Assembly: GCF_029763755.1 (NCBI RefSeq)
Contig: NZ_JARUVM010000001.1
Location: forward strand, 52,484 to 116,483
Reading direction: 5' to 3'
DNA length: 64,000 nt
Source of the DNA: Luteimonas sp. 8-5
Lineage (GTDB): Bacteria; Pseudomonadota; Gammaproteobacteria; Xanthomonadales; Xanthomonadaceae
Shown here: positions 21,235 through 30,264 of the stretch, piece after piece
Layout: each line of letters starts with the position of its first letter
Position numbering within the stretch: position 1 is the first letter of the stretch
Notes under the pieces: model-generated
Told to the model about the DNA's origin: nothing
The model's input: only the letters and a program-made list of their open reading frames with translations
Database searches by the model: none
Made by a program: the position numbers and the translations under genes

Positions 21235-22455
21235 ATGACCCGTCTGATCGAGATCCTGATTTCCCTTGCGATCGTGCTCGCCATGTTCCTGCTGGTGGCC
21301 CTGGTGCTGCCGTCGAGCCGCCATCTCGAGGAGAAGGTCGAGACCAACCGCAAGCTGACGATCGTGTACGACACGCTCAACAGCCTGCGCCGTTTCCCCG
21401 ACTGGAACCCGCTGGTGCTGCGCGATCCGCAGATGGACCTCAAGCTCTCGGGCCCGGCTTCCGGCGTGGGCGCGCGCCTGGATTACAGCTCCGACAAGCC
21501 GAACCTCGGCGACGGCAGCTGGGAGATCATCGCCACCCAGCCGCGCGCCAGCGTGACCTACGCGCTCGTCAACCCGCAGCGCGGCCATGACAAGGTCACC
21601 ACCTTCAGCCTGAAGCCGACCGGCCGCTCGGGCCGCAACGTCGAGATCACCCAGAGCTACGACGTCACCTACGGTTGGGACCTGCTGGGTCGCTACGCCG
21701 GCCTGTACGTCAGCCGCCACGTCGGCGACGACATCAAGCTCGGCCTGCAGCGCCTGAGCAACATGCTCGCCCAGGTGCCGAACATCGACTACGCCGTGCC
21801 GGGCAGCAAGCTGGCCGGGCTGTCGTTCGTGGACATGCCCGCCGAGGACCTGCTGGTGGTCCGCGCCGGTTCGATCGAGCGCAACAACGTCAAGATCATG
21901 CAATCGATGAAGTCCAACATGGAGTGGATCAAGCGCAGCATGGACGGCAGCGGCCTGGTCGCCGCCGGCCCGATGCGCATCGTCTCCACCGAGCTGGGCC
22001 GCGAAAACTACACCTTCGACGTGGTCGTGCCGGTGCGTCGCGCTTCGGACGCGAAGGCCGAGGCCGAATCGCAGGCCGCCGCCGACGCTGCGGCCGAAGA
22101 GGGCGCCGCCACCGACGAGGCGGTTGCAACGGAAGACGGCGAAGCCACCGCCGAGGGCACCGCTGCCCCGGCCGAGCCGGTGCGTGCCGAGATCATCCCG
22201 GCCAGCGGCGAGCCGCTCACCGACCTCAAGCTGCTGGGCCCGGTGATGTACGAGCGCACCGAGCCGCATCGCTCCGCCACCGCCACCTACGTCGGCTACA
22301 TGGCCGAGCTGGAGAACGTGCGCAACGCGCTGCGCGCCTGGGCGCTGACCCAGGGCGAGGAAGCCGTCGGCCGTCCGTACGAGATTTACAAGAACGGCAT
22401 CGACGCCGCGTTCACCGCCGAAGGCCAGTACGACGTGTACTGGGCCATCAAGTAA
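21235..22455 (+). CDS. Membrane-anchored SRPBCC plus GyrI-like ligand-binding protein
   Basis: 406 residues. One N-terminal hydrophobic segment (about 5-25) is followed by a polyketide-cyclase/SRPBCC-type domain (about 35-185, FPDWNPLVLRDPQMDLKLSG). A second part resembles the GyrI-like/effector-binding fold and reaches the C terminus (YEIYKNGIDAAFTAEGQYDVYW). Between its halves is an acidic, Ala-rich insertion of about 40 residues (about 280-320). Both folds bind small hydrophobic or cationic ligands. I infer a periplasmic binding role. The position after a two-component system suggests regulation by or input to it. Confidence 0.75.
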   Translation: MTRLIEILISLAIVLAMFLLVALVLPSSRHLEEKVETNRKLTIVYDTLNSLRRFPDWNPLVLRDPQMDLKLSGPASGVGARLDYSSDKPNLGDGSWEIIATQPRASVTYALVNPQRGHDKVTTFSLKPTGRSGRNVEITQSYDVTYGWDLLGRYAGLYVSRHVGDDIKLGLQRLSNMLAQVPNIDYAVPGSKLAGLSFVDMPAEDLLVVRAGSIERNNVKIMQSMKSNMEWIKRSMDGSGLVAAGPMRIVSTELGRENYTFDVVVPVRRASDAKAEAESQAAADAAAEEGAATDEAVATEDGEATAEGTAAPAEPVRAEIIPASGEPLTDLKLLGPVMYERTEPHRSATATYVGYMAELENVRNALRAWALTQGEEAVGRPYEIYKNGIDAAFTAEGQYDVYWAIK

Positions 22456-22470
22456 CGCAACCGTAGAACC

Positions 22471-23145
22471 TTGCCCCGGTACGCGCGCGGTTTCGATACC
22501 GGGGCAGCCCATGCCCACCTGGCGAAGCGCGATCGCAAGCTCGCCGCGTGGATGAAGCGGATCGGGGTGATCGAGCCCGATCCGCGCTGGCGCAAGCGCT
22601 TCGACCCGGTAGACGCGCTGGCCCGCGCGATCCTGTACCAGCAACTCAGTGGCAAGGCCGCGGCCACGATCGTCGGCCGCGTCGAGGCCGCCATCGGCAG
22701 CGACCGCTTCCATTGCGACACGCTGGCGCGCTGCGACGACGCGACCATCCGCGCCTGCGGCGTGTCCGGCAACAAGCTGCTGGCGTTGCGCGACCTGGCG
22801 CGGCGCGAGGAGGCGGGCGAGATCCCCGACCTGCGGCGCATGTCGGTGATGGAGGACGATGCGATCGTCGAGGCGCTGGTGCCCATCCGCGGCATCGGGC
22901 GCTGGACCGTGGAAATGATGCTGATGTTCCGCCTCGGGCGCCCGGACGTGCTGCCCGTCGACGACCTGGGCATCCGCAAGGGCGCGCAGCTGGTGGACAA
23001 GGCCGGGGAGATGCCCACGCCCAGGGAACTGGCCGCAAGGGGCGAGCGCTGGGGGCCGTACCGCACCTATGCCGGGCTGTACCTGTGGCGGATCGCGGAC
23101 TTCGCCAGCCAGGCCAAGGCGCCCACGCCGCGCTCGCAGGGCTGA
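22471..23145 (+). CDS. AlkA-like DNA-3-methyladenine glycosylase (HhH-GPD)
   Basis: 224 residues from TTG 22471. The helix-hairpin-helix and GPD region IRGIGRWTVEMMLMFRLGRPDVLPVDDLG (about 138-166) contains the catalytic Asp of the HhH-GPD superfamily, and DALARAILYQQLSGKAA is the typical beginning of the domain. It removes alkylated purines from DNA as the first step of base excision repair. It lacks the N-terminal TATA-box-like domain of E. coli AlkA, as expected for the short form. It precedes tRNA-Leu and a second, unrelated alkylpurine glycosylase. Confidence 0.9.
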   Translation: MPRYARGFDTGAAHAHLAKRDRKLAAWMKRIGVIEPDPRWRKRFDPVDALARAILYQQLSGKAAATIVGRVEAAIGSDRFHCDTLARCDDATIRACGVSGNKLLALRDLARREEAGEIPDLRRMSVMEDDAIVEALVPIRGIGRWTVEMMLMFRLGRPDVLPVDDLGIRKGAQLVDKAGEMPTPRELAARGERWGPYRTYAGLYLWRIADFASQAKAPTPRSQG

Positions 23146-23194
23146 CACCATTGACAATGCGCGTGCCGGCCCCGAAAATGCGCGGCTCGCACCT

Positions 23195-23279
<85 letters not shown>

Positions 23280-23293
23280 ACGATGCAGACGAC

Positions 23294-23320
23294 AAACCCC
23301 GCCGCAAGCGGGGTTTTTTG
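23294..23320 (+). terminator. Terminator after tRNA-Leu
   Basis: AACCCCGC and GCGGGGTT form a stem with a short CGCAA loop followed by a T-run. It lies 15 bases after the tRNA and 19 bases before the next start codon. Confidence 0.9.
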
Positions 23321-23338
23321 TTGCCTTATGCTTGCAGC

Positions 23339-23929
23339 ATGAAATGGAAGCGGGTCCCCCGCCGGTTTTACCTGCGCCATCCGGCGGACGTCGCCCCGGA
23401 ACTGCTCAACAAGCTGCTGGTGCGCGACGACGGCCGTGCGGGGCGTATCGTCGAGGTCGAGGCCTATGCGGGCTCCGATGACCCAGCCGCGCACTCGTTC
23501 CGCGGTCCGACGGCACGCAACGCGACGATGTTCGGCGAAGGCGGGCACATGTATGTCTACTTCAGCTACGGCATGCACTGGTGCGCCAACGCCGTGTGCG
23601 GCAAGGGCCAGGGCTGGGGCGTGCTGCTGCGCGCCATCGAGCCGGTCGCCGGCATCGAGCTGATGCGCGAGGCCCGCGGGTATCCGGCCAGGGAGCGCGA
23701 CCTGGGATCGGGTCCGGGACGCCTGGGCCAGGCCATGGGCATCACCCGTGCCTTCGACGGCGCGGACCTGGTCGAGGGCGACTGCGGCATCCGCATCCTG
23801 TCCGACGGCATGCCGCCTCCCGCCGATCCGGTGGCAGGCCCCCGGGTGGGGATCAGCCGTGCCGCCGAACGGCCCTGGCGCTGGCACGTGCCCGCCCACG
23901 CGCACGTGTCACGCGCGCGGAAGGCTTGA
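23339..23929 (+). CDS. AAG/MPG-type 3-methyladenine DNA glycosylase
   Basis: 196 residues. The signature of the AAG fold is clear: GRIVEVEAYAGSDDPAAHSFRGPTARNATMFGEGGHMYVYFSYGMHWCANAVCG, in which the Glu of VEAYAG is the catalytic base and the Tyr/His residues line the base-flip pocket. It excises 3-methyladenine, hypoxanthine and related bases. This fold is unrelated to the HhH-GPD enzyme encoded just before the tRNA. The ATG at 23339 is the first Met. Confidence 0.92.
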   Translation: MKWKRVPRRFYLRHPADVAPELLNKLLVRDDGRAGRIVEVEAYAGSDDPAAHSFRGPTARNATMFGEGGHMYVYFSYGMHWCANAVCGKGQGWGVLLRAIEPVAGIELMREARGYPARERDLGSGPGRLGQAMGITRAFDGADLVEGDCGIRILSDGMPPPADPVAGPRVGISRAAERPWRWHVPAHAHVSRARKA

Positions 23930-24010
23930 TTTCGCCCCGGCACCAATCCCGCAAGCCGCAAGCGTTTCCAGCGCAACGGGCCCGCGATTTGCTGCTAGTC
24001 TCGGTGGGTC

Positions 24011-24712
24011 ATGGGGATGATGCGTGCCGAGATCGACCGCCAGCTGTCGCGGATAGCCGCGGAAGCACGCGAAACCCTGCGCGAACACCAGGACGATGCG
24101 GCCGTATCGCAACTGGTCGTCGCACGCACCCGCGAGTTGTTGCGCACCGCCGATCTCGACGACCACCTGCACATCTGCGACACCGCGCAGCACCTGCTGC
24201 TCACGCTGGGCCTGGACGATGACGACGACGAGGCGCGCGACACCGACGGCGCCCCGACGCCGGAGAACATGCCGCCACCCAGCGTGTTCGACGATCCCGA
24301 CCTGATCCGGGCGGTGCAGCTCGTCGACGGGCCGCCCCCATCTGACGTCGGGCTGCGGCTGCTGGACGATCCGTTCGACGTCGATGCCTTTCTCCCGGAG
24401 GAGGGCGCCGCAGCGGACGGGCAGGGGGTGGAAGCGTCCGTGGCGTCGTCCTGCACGCCGGTTCCGGTGGAATCCGACCGCCGCACCGAATCCAGCCCTG
24501 CGGATGAAGCGGCGCTTCGCCGCGGCCTCACCCACCGGCAGCTGGCGACGCTGGACACGATGTCCCAGTTCGGATGGACTCTGCGCTTCGTCCGCCGCCC
24601 GATGTTCCTGCCGCCCATTCCCGTGGCTTTCGACCGCAACCGCCAGCGCTACGTCGTGATCGAGCCCGACGGCAGCGTCGACGAGGATCCGGGCCTCACT
24701 ATCCGCCACTGA
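24011..24712 (+). CDS. Acidic protein of unknown function
   Basis: 233 residues, strongly acidic (LGLDDDDDEARD near residue 75). The first 70 residues look helical (LSRIAAEARETLREHQ). A disordered, Pro/Asp-rich middle leads to a conserved-looking C-terminal block (about 175-233), RRGLTHRQLATLDTMSQFGW then LRFVRRPMFLPPIPVAFD, ending in a short beta-type segment. I recall similar C-terminal blocks in hypothetical proteins of related bacteria but no function. No signal peptide or metal motif. It lies 31 bases before rnr and may share its transcript. Confidence 0.6.
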   Translation: MGMMRAEIDRQLSRIAAEARETLREHQDDAAVSQLVVARTRELLRTADLDDHLHICDTAQHLLLTLGLDDDDDEARDTDGAPTPENMPPPSVFDDPDLIRAVQLVDGPPPSDVGLRLLDDPFDVDAFLPEEGAAADGQGVEASVASSCTPVPVESDRRTESSPADEAALRRGLTHRQLATLDTMSQFGWTLRFVRRPMFLPPIPVAFDRNRQRYVVIEPDGSVDEDPGLTIRH

Positions 24713-24743
24713 ACGTCGACACCGGGGGTGTACCATCCCGGCG

Positions 24744-27158
24744 ATGACGAAGAAGACCAGTTCGCGCGGTGGCAAGGCGCCCCCGAAGAAGCCCGGGGCG
24801 AAGCCCGGAAAGAAGGCCGCAACCAGGGCCGGGCAGAAGCCCGGAAGAAGGAAGTCCGCCCTGCCGGGCTGGATGCCCGAACCCCCGCCGAAGCGGGCGC
24901 CGACGCAGCCGCCGCGTGAAGACCCGCAGGCCGAGCGTGAAGCGCAGCGTTACGCGCAGCCGATCGCCAGCCGAGAGATGATCCTCCAGGTCCTGGCTGC
25001 GCACGACGGCCCGATGGACGCGCAGGCCCTGGCCGAAAAGCTGGCGCTGACCGAACCCGAGCGCTTCGAAGCGCTGGGCAAGCGCTTGTCGGCGATGCTG
25101 CGCGACGGCCAGCTGTTGCAGAACCGGCGCGGCGGATTCGTGCCGGCCGAGCGCGCCAACCTGATCGCCGGCACCGTGATCGCCAATCCGGACGGTTTCG
25201 GCTTCCTGCGCCCGGAAAGCGGCGAGGGCGACGACCTGTTCCTGCCGCCGTACGAAATGCGCAAGGCGCTGCATGGCGACCGCGTGCTCGGCAGCGTCAC
25301 CGGCATGGACCGGCGCGGCCGGCGCGAGGGCGTCATCGTCGAAGTGCTCGAACGCCGTCTCAACCGGCTGATCGGCCGCTTCATCGTCGAGGCCGGCATC
25401 AGCTACGTCGAACCCGACGACCGCCGCATCCAGCGCAACGTGCTGATACCGCCCGATGCCGGACTGGATGCAAAGCCCGGCCAGTTGGTGGTTGCCGAGA
25501 TCGTGCAGGCGCCGGACACGCGGCGACCGCCCATCGGCAAGGTGCTGGCGGTGCTCGGCGACAAGCTCACCGCGTCGCTTGCAGTCGAAGCTGCGATCCA
25601 CGGCCACGAGATCCCGCACGAGTTCCCGCCTGAGGCGCTGGCCCAGGCCACCGCGGTGCCGCTCGAAGTGCAGGCGGCCGAGATCGACGGCCGGGTCGAC
25701 CTGCGCCAGGTGCCGCTGCTCACCATCGACGGCGAGGACGCCAAGGACTTCGACGACGCGGTCTGGTGCGAACCCAACCGCGACGGCTTCCGGTTGATCG
25801 TGGCCATCGCCGATGTTTCCCATTACGTGCGTCCGGGAACCCCACTGGACGACGAAGCGCAGAAGCGCGCGACCTCGGTCTATTTCCCCGGCTTCGTCGT
25901 GCCGATGCTGCCCGAGACGCTGTCCAACGGCATCTGCTCGCTGAACCCGGACGTCGACCGGCTGTGCTTCTGCTGCGACATGCAGGTCGGGCGCGACGGC
26001 ATCGTCACCCGCGCGAAGTTCTACGAAGCGGTGATGCGTTCGCACGTGCGCCTGACCTACACCCAGGTCTGGAACGCGGTCGGCGACGGCGTCCCCGACG
26101 ATGACCGCGACGCTGCACTGGCGAAGATCGGCGCGCAGCTGCCGCAGGTGCAACGCCTGCACCAGCTTTACCGGATCCTGGACAAGGCGCGCGCCAGGCG
26201 CGGCGCGATCGAGTTCGAGACCAGCGAGGTGCGCTTCGTGCTCGGCCCGCAGGGCGAGGTCACCCAGGCCGGCATGATCCAGCGCAACGACGCGCACAAG
26301 CTGATCGAGGAATGCATGATCGCGGCCAACGTGCAGGCCGCCGAATTCCTGCTGCAGGCGCAGGTGCCTGCGCCGTACCGCGACCACGACAAGCCGCCGG
26401 AAGCCAAGTACGCGGACCTGGAAGAGTTCCTGAAGGAGTTCAAGCTGCGCCTGCCGCCGTGGGGCAAGTTGCAGCCCAAGGACTTCCGCAACCTGCTGGA
26501 GAAGATCCGCGAGCGTCCCGATGCGGCGCTGCTGGAATCGGTGATCCTGCGCAGCCAGTCGCTGGCGGTGTACGCGCCGGAGAACATCGGCCACTTCGGC
26601 CTGGCGCTGGCCGCGTACGCGCACTTCACCTCGCCGATCCGGCGCTACCCGGACCTGTTGGTGCACCGCGCGATCAAGCACGCGCTGTCCGGCAAGCGAC
26701 CGGACCAGTACACGTACTCGCCGCACGAGATGTCGACGCTATCGCTGCAGTGCTCGGAGCGCTCGCGCCGCGCCGACGAGGCCCAGCGCGAGGTCGACGA
26801 GCGCTATCGCGCGGCGTGGATGGAGGAGCACGTCGGCGGCGAGTTCGACGGCACCATCAGCGGCGTCACCAGCTTCGGCCTGTTCGTCGAGCTGGACGAG
26901 TCCAAGGTCAACGGCCTGGTCCACGTGACCCAGCTGCCGAGCGACTATTACCAGTTCGATCCGATCCGCAAGACCCTCACCGGCGACCGCCGCGGCCACC
27001 AGTACCGCCTCGGCGACCGCGTCCGCATCGTGGTCCTGCGCGCCAGCCTCGAGGAACGCAAGATCGACTTCCGCCTGGTCGAAGCCAAGTCCCGGCCCGA
27101 GCCACCCCCGCCACCCCAGCGTGGCCAGCCCGCCAAACGCAAGAAGCAGAAGTATTAG
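24744..27158 (+). CDS. rnr: Ribonuclease R
   Basis: 804 residues. A Lys/Pro-rich N-terminal extension (1-60) precedes a helix-turn-helix region (about 70-135), two cold-shock domains, the RNB catalytic domain with DGEDAKDFDDAVWCE (four-Asp active site), and a C-terminal S1 domain (GTISGVTSFGLFVELDESKVNGLVHV) with a basic tail. RNase R degrades structured RNA 3' to 5' and acts in rRNA quality control. rlmB follows 167 bases downstream, the same order as in many gammaproteobacteria. Confidence 0.96.
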   Translation: MTKKTSSRGGKAPPKKPGAKPGKKAATRAGQKPGRRKSALPGWMPEPPPKRAPTQPPREDPQAEREAQRYAQPIASREMILQVLAAHDGPMDAQALAEKLALTEPERFEALGKRLSAMLRDGQLLQNRRGGFVPAERANLIAGTVIANPDGFGFLRPESGEGDDLFLPPYEMRKALHGDRVLGSVTGMDRRGRREGVIVEVLERRLNRLIGRFIVEAGISYVEPDDRRIQRNVLIPPDAGLDAKPGQLVVAEIVQAPDTRRPPIGKVLAVLGDKLTASLAVEAAIHGHEIPHEFPPEALAQATAVPLEVQAAEIDGRVDLRQVPLLTIDGEDAKDFDDAVWCEPNRDGFRLIVAIADVSHYVRPGTPLDDEAQKRATSVYFPGFVVPMLPETLSNGICSLNPDVDRLCFCCDMQVGRDGIVTRAKFYEAVMRSHVRLTYTQVWNAVGDGVPDDDRDAALAKIGAQLPQVQRLHQLYRILDKARARRGAIEFETSEVRFVLGPQGEVTQAGMIQRNDAHKLIEECMIAANVQAAEFLLQAQVPAPYRDHDKPPEAKYADLEEFLKEFKLRLPPWGKLQPKDFRNLLEKIRERPDAALLESVILRSQSLAVYAPENIGHFGLALAAYAHFTSPIRRYPDLLVHRAIKHALSGKRPDQYTYSPHEMSTLSLQCSERSRRADEAQREVDERYRAAWMEEHVGGEFDGTISGVTSFGLFVELDESKVNGLVHVTQLPSDYYQFDPIRKTLTGDRRGHQYRLGDRVRIVVLRASLEERKIDFRLVEAKSRPEPPPPPQRGQPAKRKKQKY

Positions 27159-27159
27159 C

Positions 27160-27292
27160 CGCGGATCAACGCGGATAAAGAGCCTGATTCACGCGGATCA
27201 AGCAAGATGGGGTGGGCGCATCACTACGGTCCGCGACTGACCATTTCTGCTGTATCCGTGTTTATCCGGCTTTTGATCCGCGTTGATCCGCG
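27160..27292 (+). repeat. Inverted-repeat element built from GCGGATCAA units between rnr and rlmB
   Basis: Left arm 27160-27177 (CGCGGATCAACGCGGATA) matches the reverse complement of 27275-27292 at 17 of 18 positions. Further units lie inside: a third forward unit near 27192 and a related inverted TTATCCG at 27262. The 133-base unit could fold into one long hairpin and looks like a small dispersed element or a mosaic of one. Confidence 0.75.
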
Positions 27293-27325
27293 TCAGAATA
27301 TTCCCCCCAGTCGCGAGAGTTCCCG

Positions 27326-28069
27326 ATGAGCAAGGACAGTCAGTGGATCGCGGGGATCAATGCGGTGGCTTCGGCCATCGAGCATGACGGGGACAACGTG
27401 CGCGAGGTGCTGCTCGAGGCGGGGGCGCGGAATCCGCGCATCGTCGAGATCGAGGGCAATGCGCGGCGCCTGGGCATCGAAGTGCGCCGCGTCGCGCAGC
27501 AGGCGCTGGACGGGGTCGCAGGGGGCTTGCGCCACCAGGGCGCAGTGGCGCGCTATGCCGCGGCCCGCACCTGGGACGAACACGAGCTGGCGGGGCTGGT
27601 TGCGGCCGCCGAGGGCCGCGCGCTGGTGCTGGTGCTCGACGGTGTGCAGGACCCGCACAACCTCGGTGCGTGCCTGCGCAGCGCGGCGGCTGCCGGGGCC
27701 ACGGCGGTGGTGTTCCCGAAGGACAAGGCGGTGCAGGTCAATGCCACCGTGCGCAAGACCTCGTCGGGCGCCGCGGACACGCTGCCGATCTTCAGCGTCA
27801 CCAACCTGTCGCGGACGCTGCGCGACCTGCAGAAGGCCGGGGTCTGGATCTATGGCTTCGCCGGCGATGCGGACGCTTCCCTGTACTCGCTGGACCTCAA
27901 GGGCAACGTGGCCCTGGTGATGGGCAGCGAGGGCGACGGCCTGCGCCGCCTCACCCGCGAGAACTGCGACCAGCTGGTGAAGATCCCGATGCCGGGCAGG
28001 TTCGAGAGCCTCAACGTGTCGGTTGCGACCGGCATCGCGCTGTTCGAGGCCGTGCGCCAGCGGTTGTAG
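27326..28069 (+). CDS. rlmB: 23S rRNA (guanosine-2'-O)-methyltransferase RlmB
   Basis: 247 residues. The N-terminal substrate-binding domain (1-75, WIAGINAVASAIEHD) precedes a SPOUT/TrmH catalytic domain with the three motifs VLDGVQDPHNLGACLRSA, ALVMGSEGDGL and IPMPGRFESLNVSVATGIALFE, which form the trefoil knot. It methylates G2251 of 23S rRNA (E. coli numbering) using SAM. The TAG stop lies inside the left arm of a REP-like palindrome. Confidence 0.95.
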   Translation: MSKDSQWIAGINAVASAIEHDGDNVREVLLEAGARNPRIVEIEGNARRLGIEVRRVAQQALDGVAGGLRHQGAVARYAAARTWDEHELAGLVAAAEGRALVLVLDGVQDPHNLGACLRSAAAAGATAVVFPKDKAVQVNATVRKTSSGAADTLPIFSVTNLSRTLRDLQKAGVWIYGFAGDADASLYSLDLKGNVALVMGSEGDGLRRLTRENCDQLVKIPMPGRFESLNVSVATGIALFEAVRQRL

Positions 28070-28117
28070 GAGCGGCGGAAGCCGCGATGCCGGATCGCGG
28101 CTTCCGCCGCTCCTACG
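28064..28117. repeat. REP-like inverted pair between convergent rlmB and rnt
   Basis: Perfect 22-base arms (28066-28087 and 28094-28115) around a TGCCGGA loop. The arm begins GTAGGAGC, and the TAG at 28067-28069 is the stop of rlmB. On the other strand the mirror TAG (28115-28113) is the stop of rnt. The structure is the whole intergenic space and probably acts as a shared bidirectional transcription end. Confidence 0.92.
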
Positions 28118-28751
28118 GCTGCTGCCAGGCGTTGGCGATCTTGCAGAACACCTCGGCGGTGCGCTCGGCGTCGTAGACGGCCGAATGCGCATCCTCGCTG
28201 CGCCACTCGAAGCCGGCCGCCTGCACCGCGCGCGCCAGCACGGTCTGCCCATAGGCCACGCCGGCCAGGGTGACGGTGTCGAACACGCTGAAGGGGTGGA
28301 ACGGGTTGCGCTTGTGCTGCACCCGGGCCACCGCGGCGTTGAGGAAGTTGAGGTCGAAGTGGGCGTTGTGGCCGACCAGGATCGCGCGCTGGCATTCGTG
28401 CCGCTTCACCGCCGCGCGCACCGCCGCGAACACGTGGTCAAGCGCTTCGCGCTCGGGCTTGGCCATGCGGAACGGATGGTCGAGGACGATGCCGGTGACC
28501 TCGAGCGACTTGGGGTCGATCTCGGTGCCCGGCGCCGGTTCGAAATGCGCGCAGGCGACTTCGCCCGGGACCAGCTTGCCGTCCTCGTCGATCTCGATCG
28601 GGATCGCGGCCAGTTCCAGCAGCGCGTGCCGGTTCCAGTCGAAACCGCCGGTCTCCACGTCGACGACGACCGGGAGGTAACCGCGGAAGCGATCGGCCAT
28701 GCGCCGGAACGGGCGAGCCTGCGGCTCGGGGCTGGGGGAGGCCTCGGTCAT
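28113..28751 (-). CDS. rnt: Ribonuclease T
   Basis: 212 residues from ATG 28751. A DEDDh exonuclease: motif [13 protein letters not shown], motif [16 protein letters not shown], motif [17 protein letters not shown]. RNase T trims the 3' CCA end of tRNA and matures 5S and 23S rRNA ends; [16 protein letters not shown] is characteristic of the family. The stop codon is supplied by the REP-like palindrome downstream. It shares strand with phoU but is separated from it by only about 30 bases and a truncated repeat. Confidence 0.95.
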   Translation of the reverse strand: MTEASPSPEPQARPFRRMADRFRGYLPVVVDVETGGFDWNRHALLELAAIPIEIDEDGKLVPGEVACAHFEPAPGTEIDPKSLEVTGIVLDHPFRMAKPEREALDHVFAAVRAAVKRHECQRAILVGHNAHFDLNFLNAAVARVQHKRNPFHPFSVFDTVTLAGVAYGQTVLARAVQAAGFEWRSEDAHSAVYDAERTAEVFCKIANAWQQP

Positions 28752-28783
28752 GCGCCAAGGGTAACTTACGCTGCCCCGGGCTC

Positions 28784-29485
28784 CTACAGGCTCGCCGTGC
28801 CGTCGCGCTTGTCGCGCGGGGGCAGCCCGTCGCCGCCGTGCACCAGGAACCAGACGTTCTCGGCGATGTTGGTGGCGTGGTCGCCGATGCGCTCGATGTT
28901 CTTGGCCATGAACAGCAGGTGGGTGCACGAGGTGATGTTGCGCGGGTCCTCCATCATGTAGGTCAGCAGCTCGCGGAACAGGCTGGTGTACTGGGCGTCG
29001 AGTTCGGCATCGGCTTCGTGAACGCGCTGCGCGGCCTCGGCATCCCCGTCGCGATAGGCGGCCAGGACGTCGTCGAGCTGGCGCAGGGCCAGCACGCCGA
29101 GCGCGCGCAGGCCGCGGGTGTGCGGGACGGGCGGGGCGGCATTGAGCGCGATCGAGCGCTTGGCCACGTTGGCGGCGTAGTCGCCGATGCGCTCGATGTC
29201 GGAAGCGATGCGCAGGGCTGCCAGGATCTGGCGCAGGTCGCGCGCCAAGGGGCCGCGCAGGGTCAGCTTGATCACATCCTGGCTGGTCTCGTGTTCCAGC
29301 GCATCGATGGCCTCGTCGTTGTCCACCACCCGGCGCGCGGCGTTGTCGTCGCGGCGCTCGACCACGTCGAGCGCGGCCTCCAGCTGGGCGGCGGCCATCG
29401 CGCCCATGCGCAGCAGTTCCCCGACGAGGCGCTGCTGCTCCTCGTCGTAGCTCCTGACGATATGTTCGTGCGGCTGGTTGTTCAT
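28784..29485 (-). CDS. phoU: PhoU, negative regulator of the phosphate response
   Basis: 233 residues, two PhoU three-helix repeats. The metal-binding motifs are visible as [13 protein letters not shown] (first repeat) and [17 protein letters not shown] (second). PhoU links the Pst transporter to the PhoR kinase and keeps the Pho regulon off when phosphate is plentiful. ATG 29485 overlaps the pstB stop by four bases. It is the last gene of pstS-pstC-pstA-pstB-phoU. Its TAG is followed directly by GAGCC, matching the end of the REP-like element. Confidence 0.96.
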   Translation of the reverse strand: MNNQPHEHIVRSYDEEQQRLVGELLRMGAMAAAQLEAALDVVERRDDNAARRVVDNDEAIDALEHETSQDVIKLTLRGPLARDLRQILAALRIASDIERIGDYAANVAKRSIALNAAPPVPHTRGLRALGVLALRQLDDVLAAYRDGDAEAAQRVHEADAELDAQYTSLFRELLTYMMEDPRNITSCTHLLFMAKNIERIGDHATNIAENVWFLVHGGDGLPPRDKRDGTASL

Positions 29486-30264
29486 CCGAATCGTCCCGTG
29501 ATGTAGTCCTCGGTCTGCTGCTTCGAGGGGTTGGAGAAGATGGCCTCGGTGCGCCCGTGCTCGACCAGGTCGCCCAGGTACATGAAGGCGGTGTAGTCGG
29601 ATACGCGCGCGGCCTGTTGCATGTTGTGGGTGACGACCAGGATCGTGTACCGGCGCTTGAGCTCCTCGATCAGCTGCTCGATGCGGCTGGTGGAGATCGG
29701 GTCCAGCGCCGATGTCGGCTCGTCGAGGAGCAGCACTTCCGGTTTCAGTGCCACCGCGCGGGCGATGCACAGGCGCTGTTGCTGGCCGCCCGACAACCCC
29801 AGCGCGTTCTTCCCGAGCTTGTCCTTGACCTCGTCCCAGAGCGCGGCCTGGCGCAGCGCGGACTCCACGCGCTCGGCCATCTCCGCCTTCGACAGCCGCT
29901 CGTGGTGGCGGATGCCGTAGGCGACGTTCTCGAAGATCGTCATCGGGAACGGCACCGGTTTCTGGAACACCATGCCGACCTTGCTGCGCAGCCGGTTCAT
30001 GGAGTACTTCGCGTCGAGGATGTCCTCTCCGTCCAGCAGCACCCTGCCGCTCGCCCGTTGGCCCGGATACAGCGCGTAGATGCGGTTGAACACACGCAGC
30101 AGCGTGGACTTGCCGCAGCCCGACGGCCCGATCAACGCGGTGACGTGCCGTTCCGGGATGTCCAGGCGGATGTTCCTGACCGCGTGGAAGTCCCCGTAGT
30201 GGAAGTCCAGGCCGCGGGCCGAGAGCTTGGCAGGGGCGGTCGTGGTTGCGAGCGGGTCAGTCAT
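29482..30264 (-). CDS. pstB: PstB, phosphate transporter ATPase
   Basis: About 260 residues from ATG 30264; in-frame GTG 30273 and TTG 30270 are also possible. Walker [13 protein letters not shown], signature [20 protein letters not shown], Walker B VLLLDEP and the H-loop [13 protein letters not shown] are intact. The cytoplasmic ATPase of the high-affinity phosphate ABC importer. The start overlaps the pstA stop and the stop overlaps phoU, so the operon is tightly coupled. Confidence 0.97.
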   Translation of the reverse strand: MTDPLATTTAPAKLSARGLDFHYGDFHAVRNIRLDIPERHVTALIGPSGCGKSTLLRVFNRIYALYPGQRASGRVLLDGEDILDAKYSMNRLRSKVGMVFQKPVPFPMTIFENVAYGIRHHERLSKAEMAERVESALRQAALWDEVKDKLGKNALGLSGGQQQRLCIARAVALKPEVLLLDEPTSALDPISTSRIEQLIEELKRRYTILVVTHNMQQAARVSDYTAFMYLGDLVEHGRTEAIFSNPSKQQTEDYITGRFG

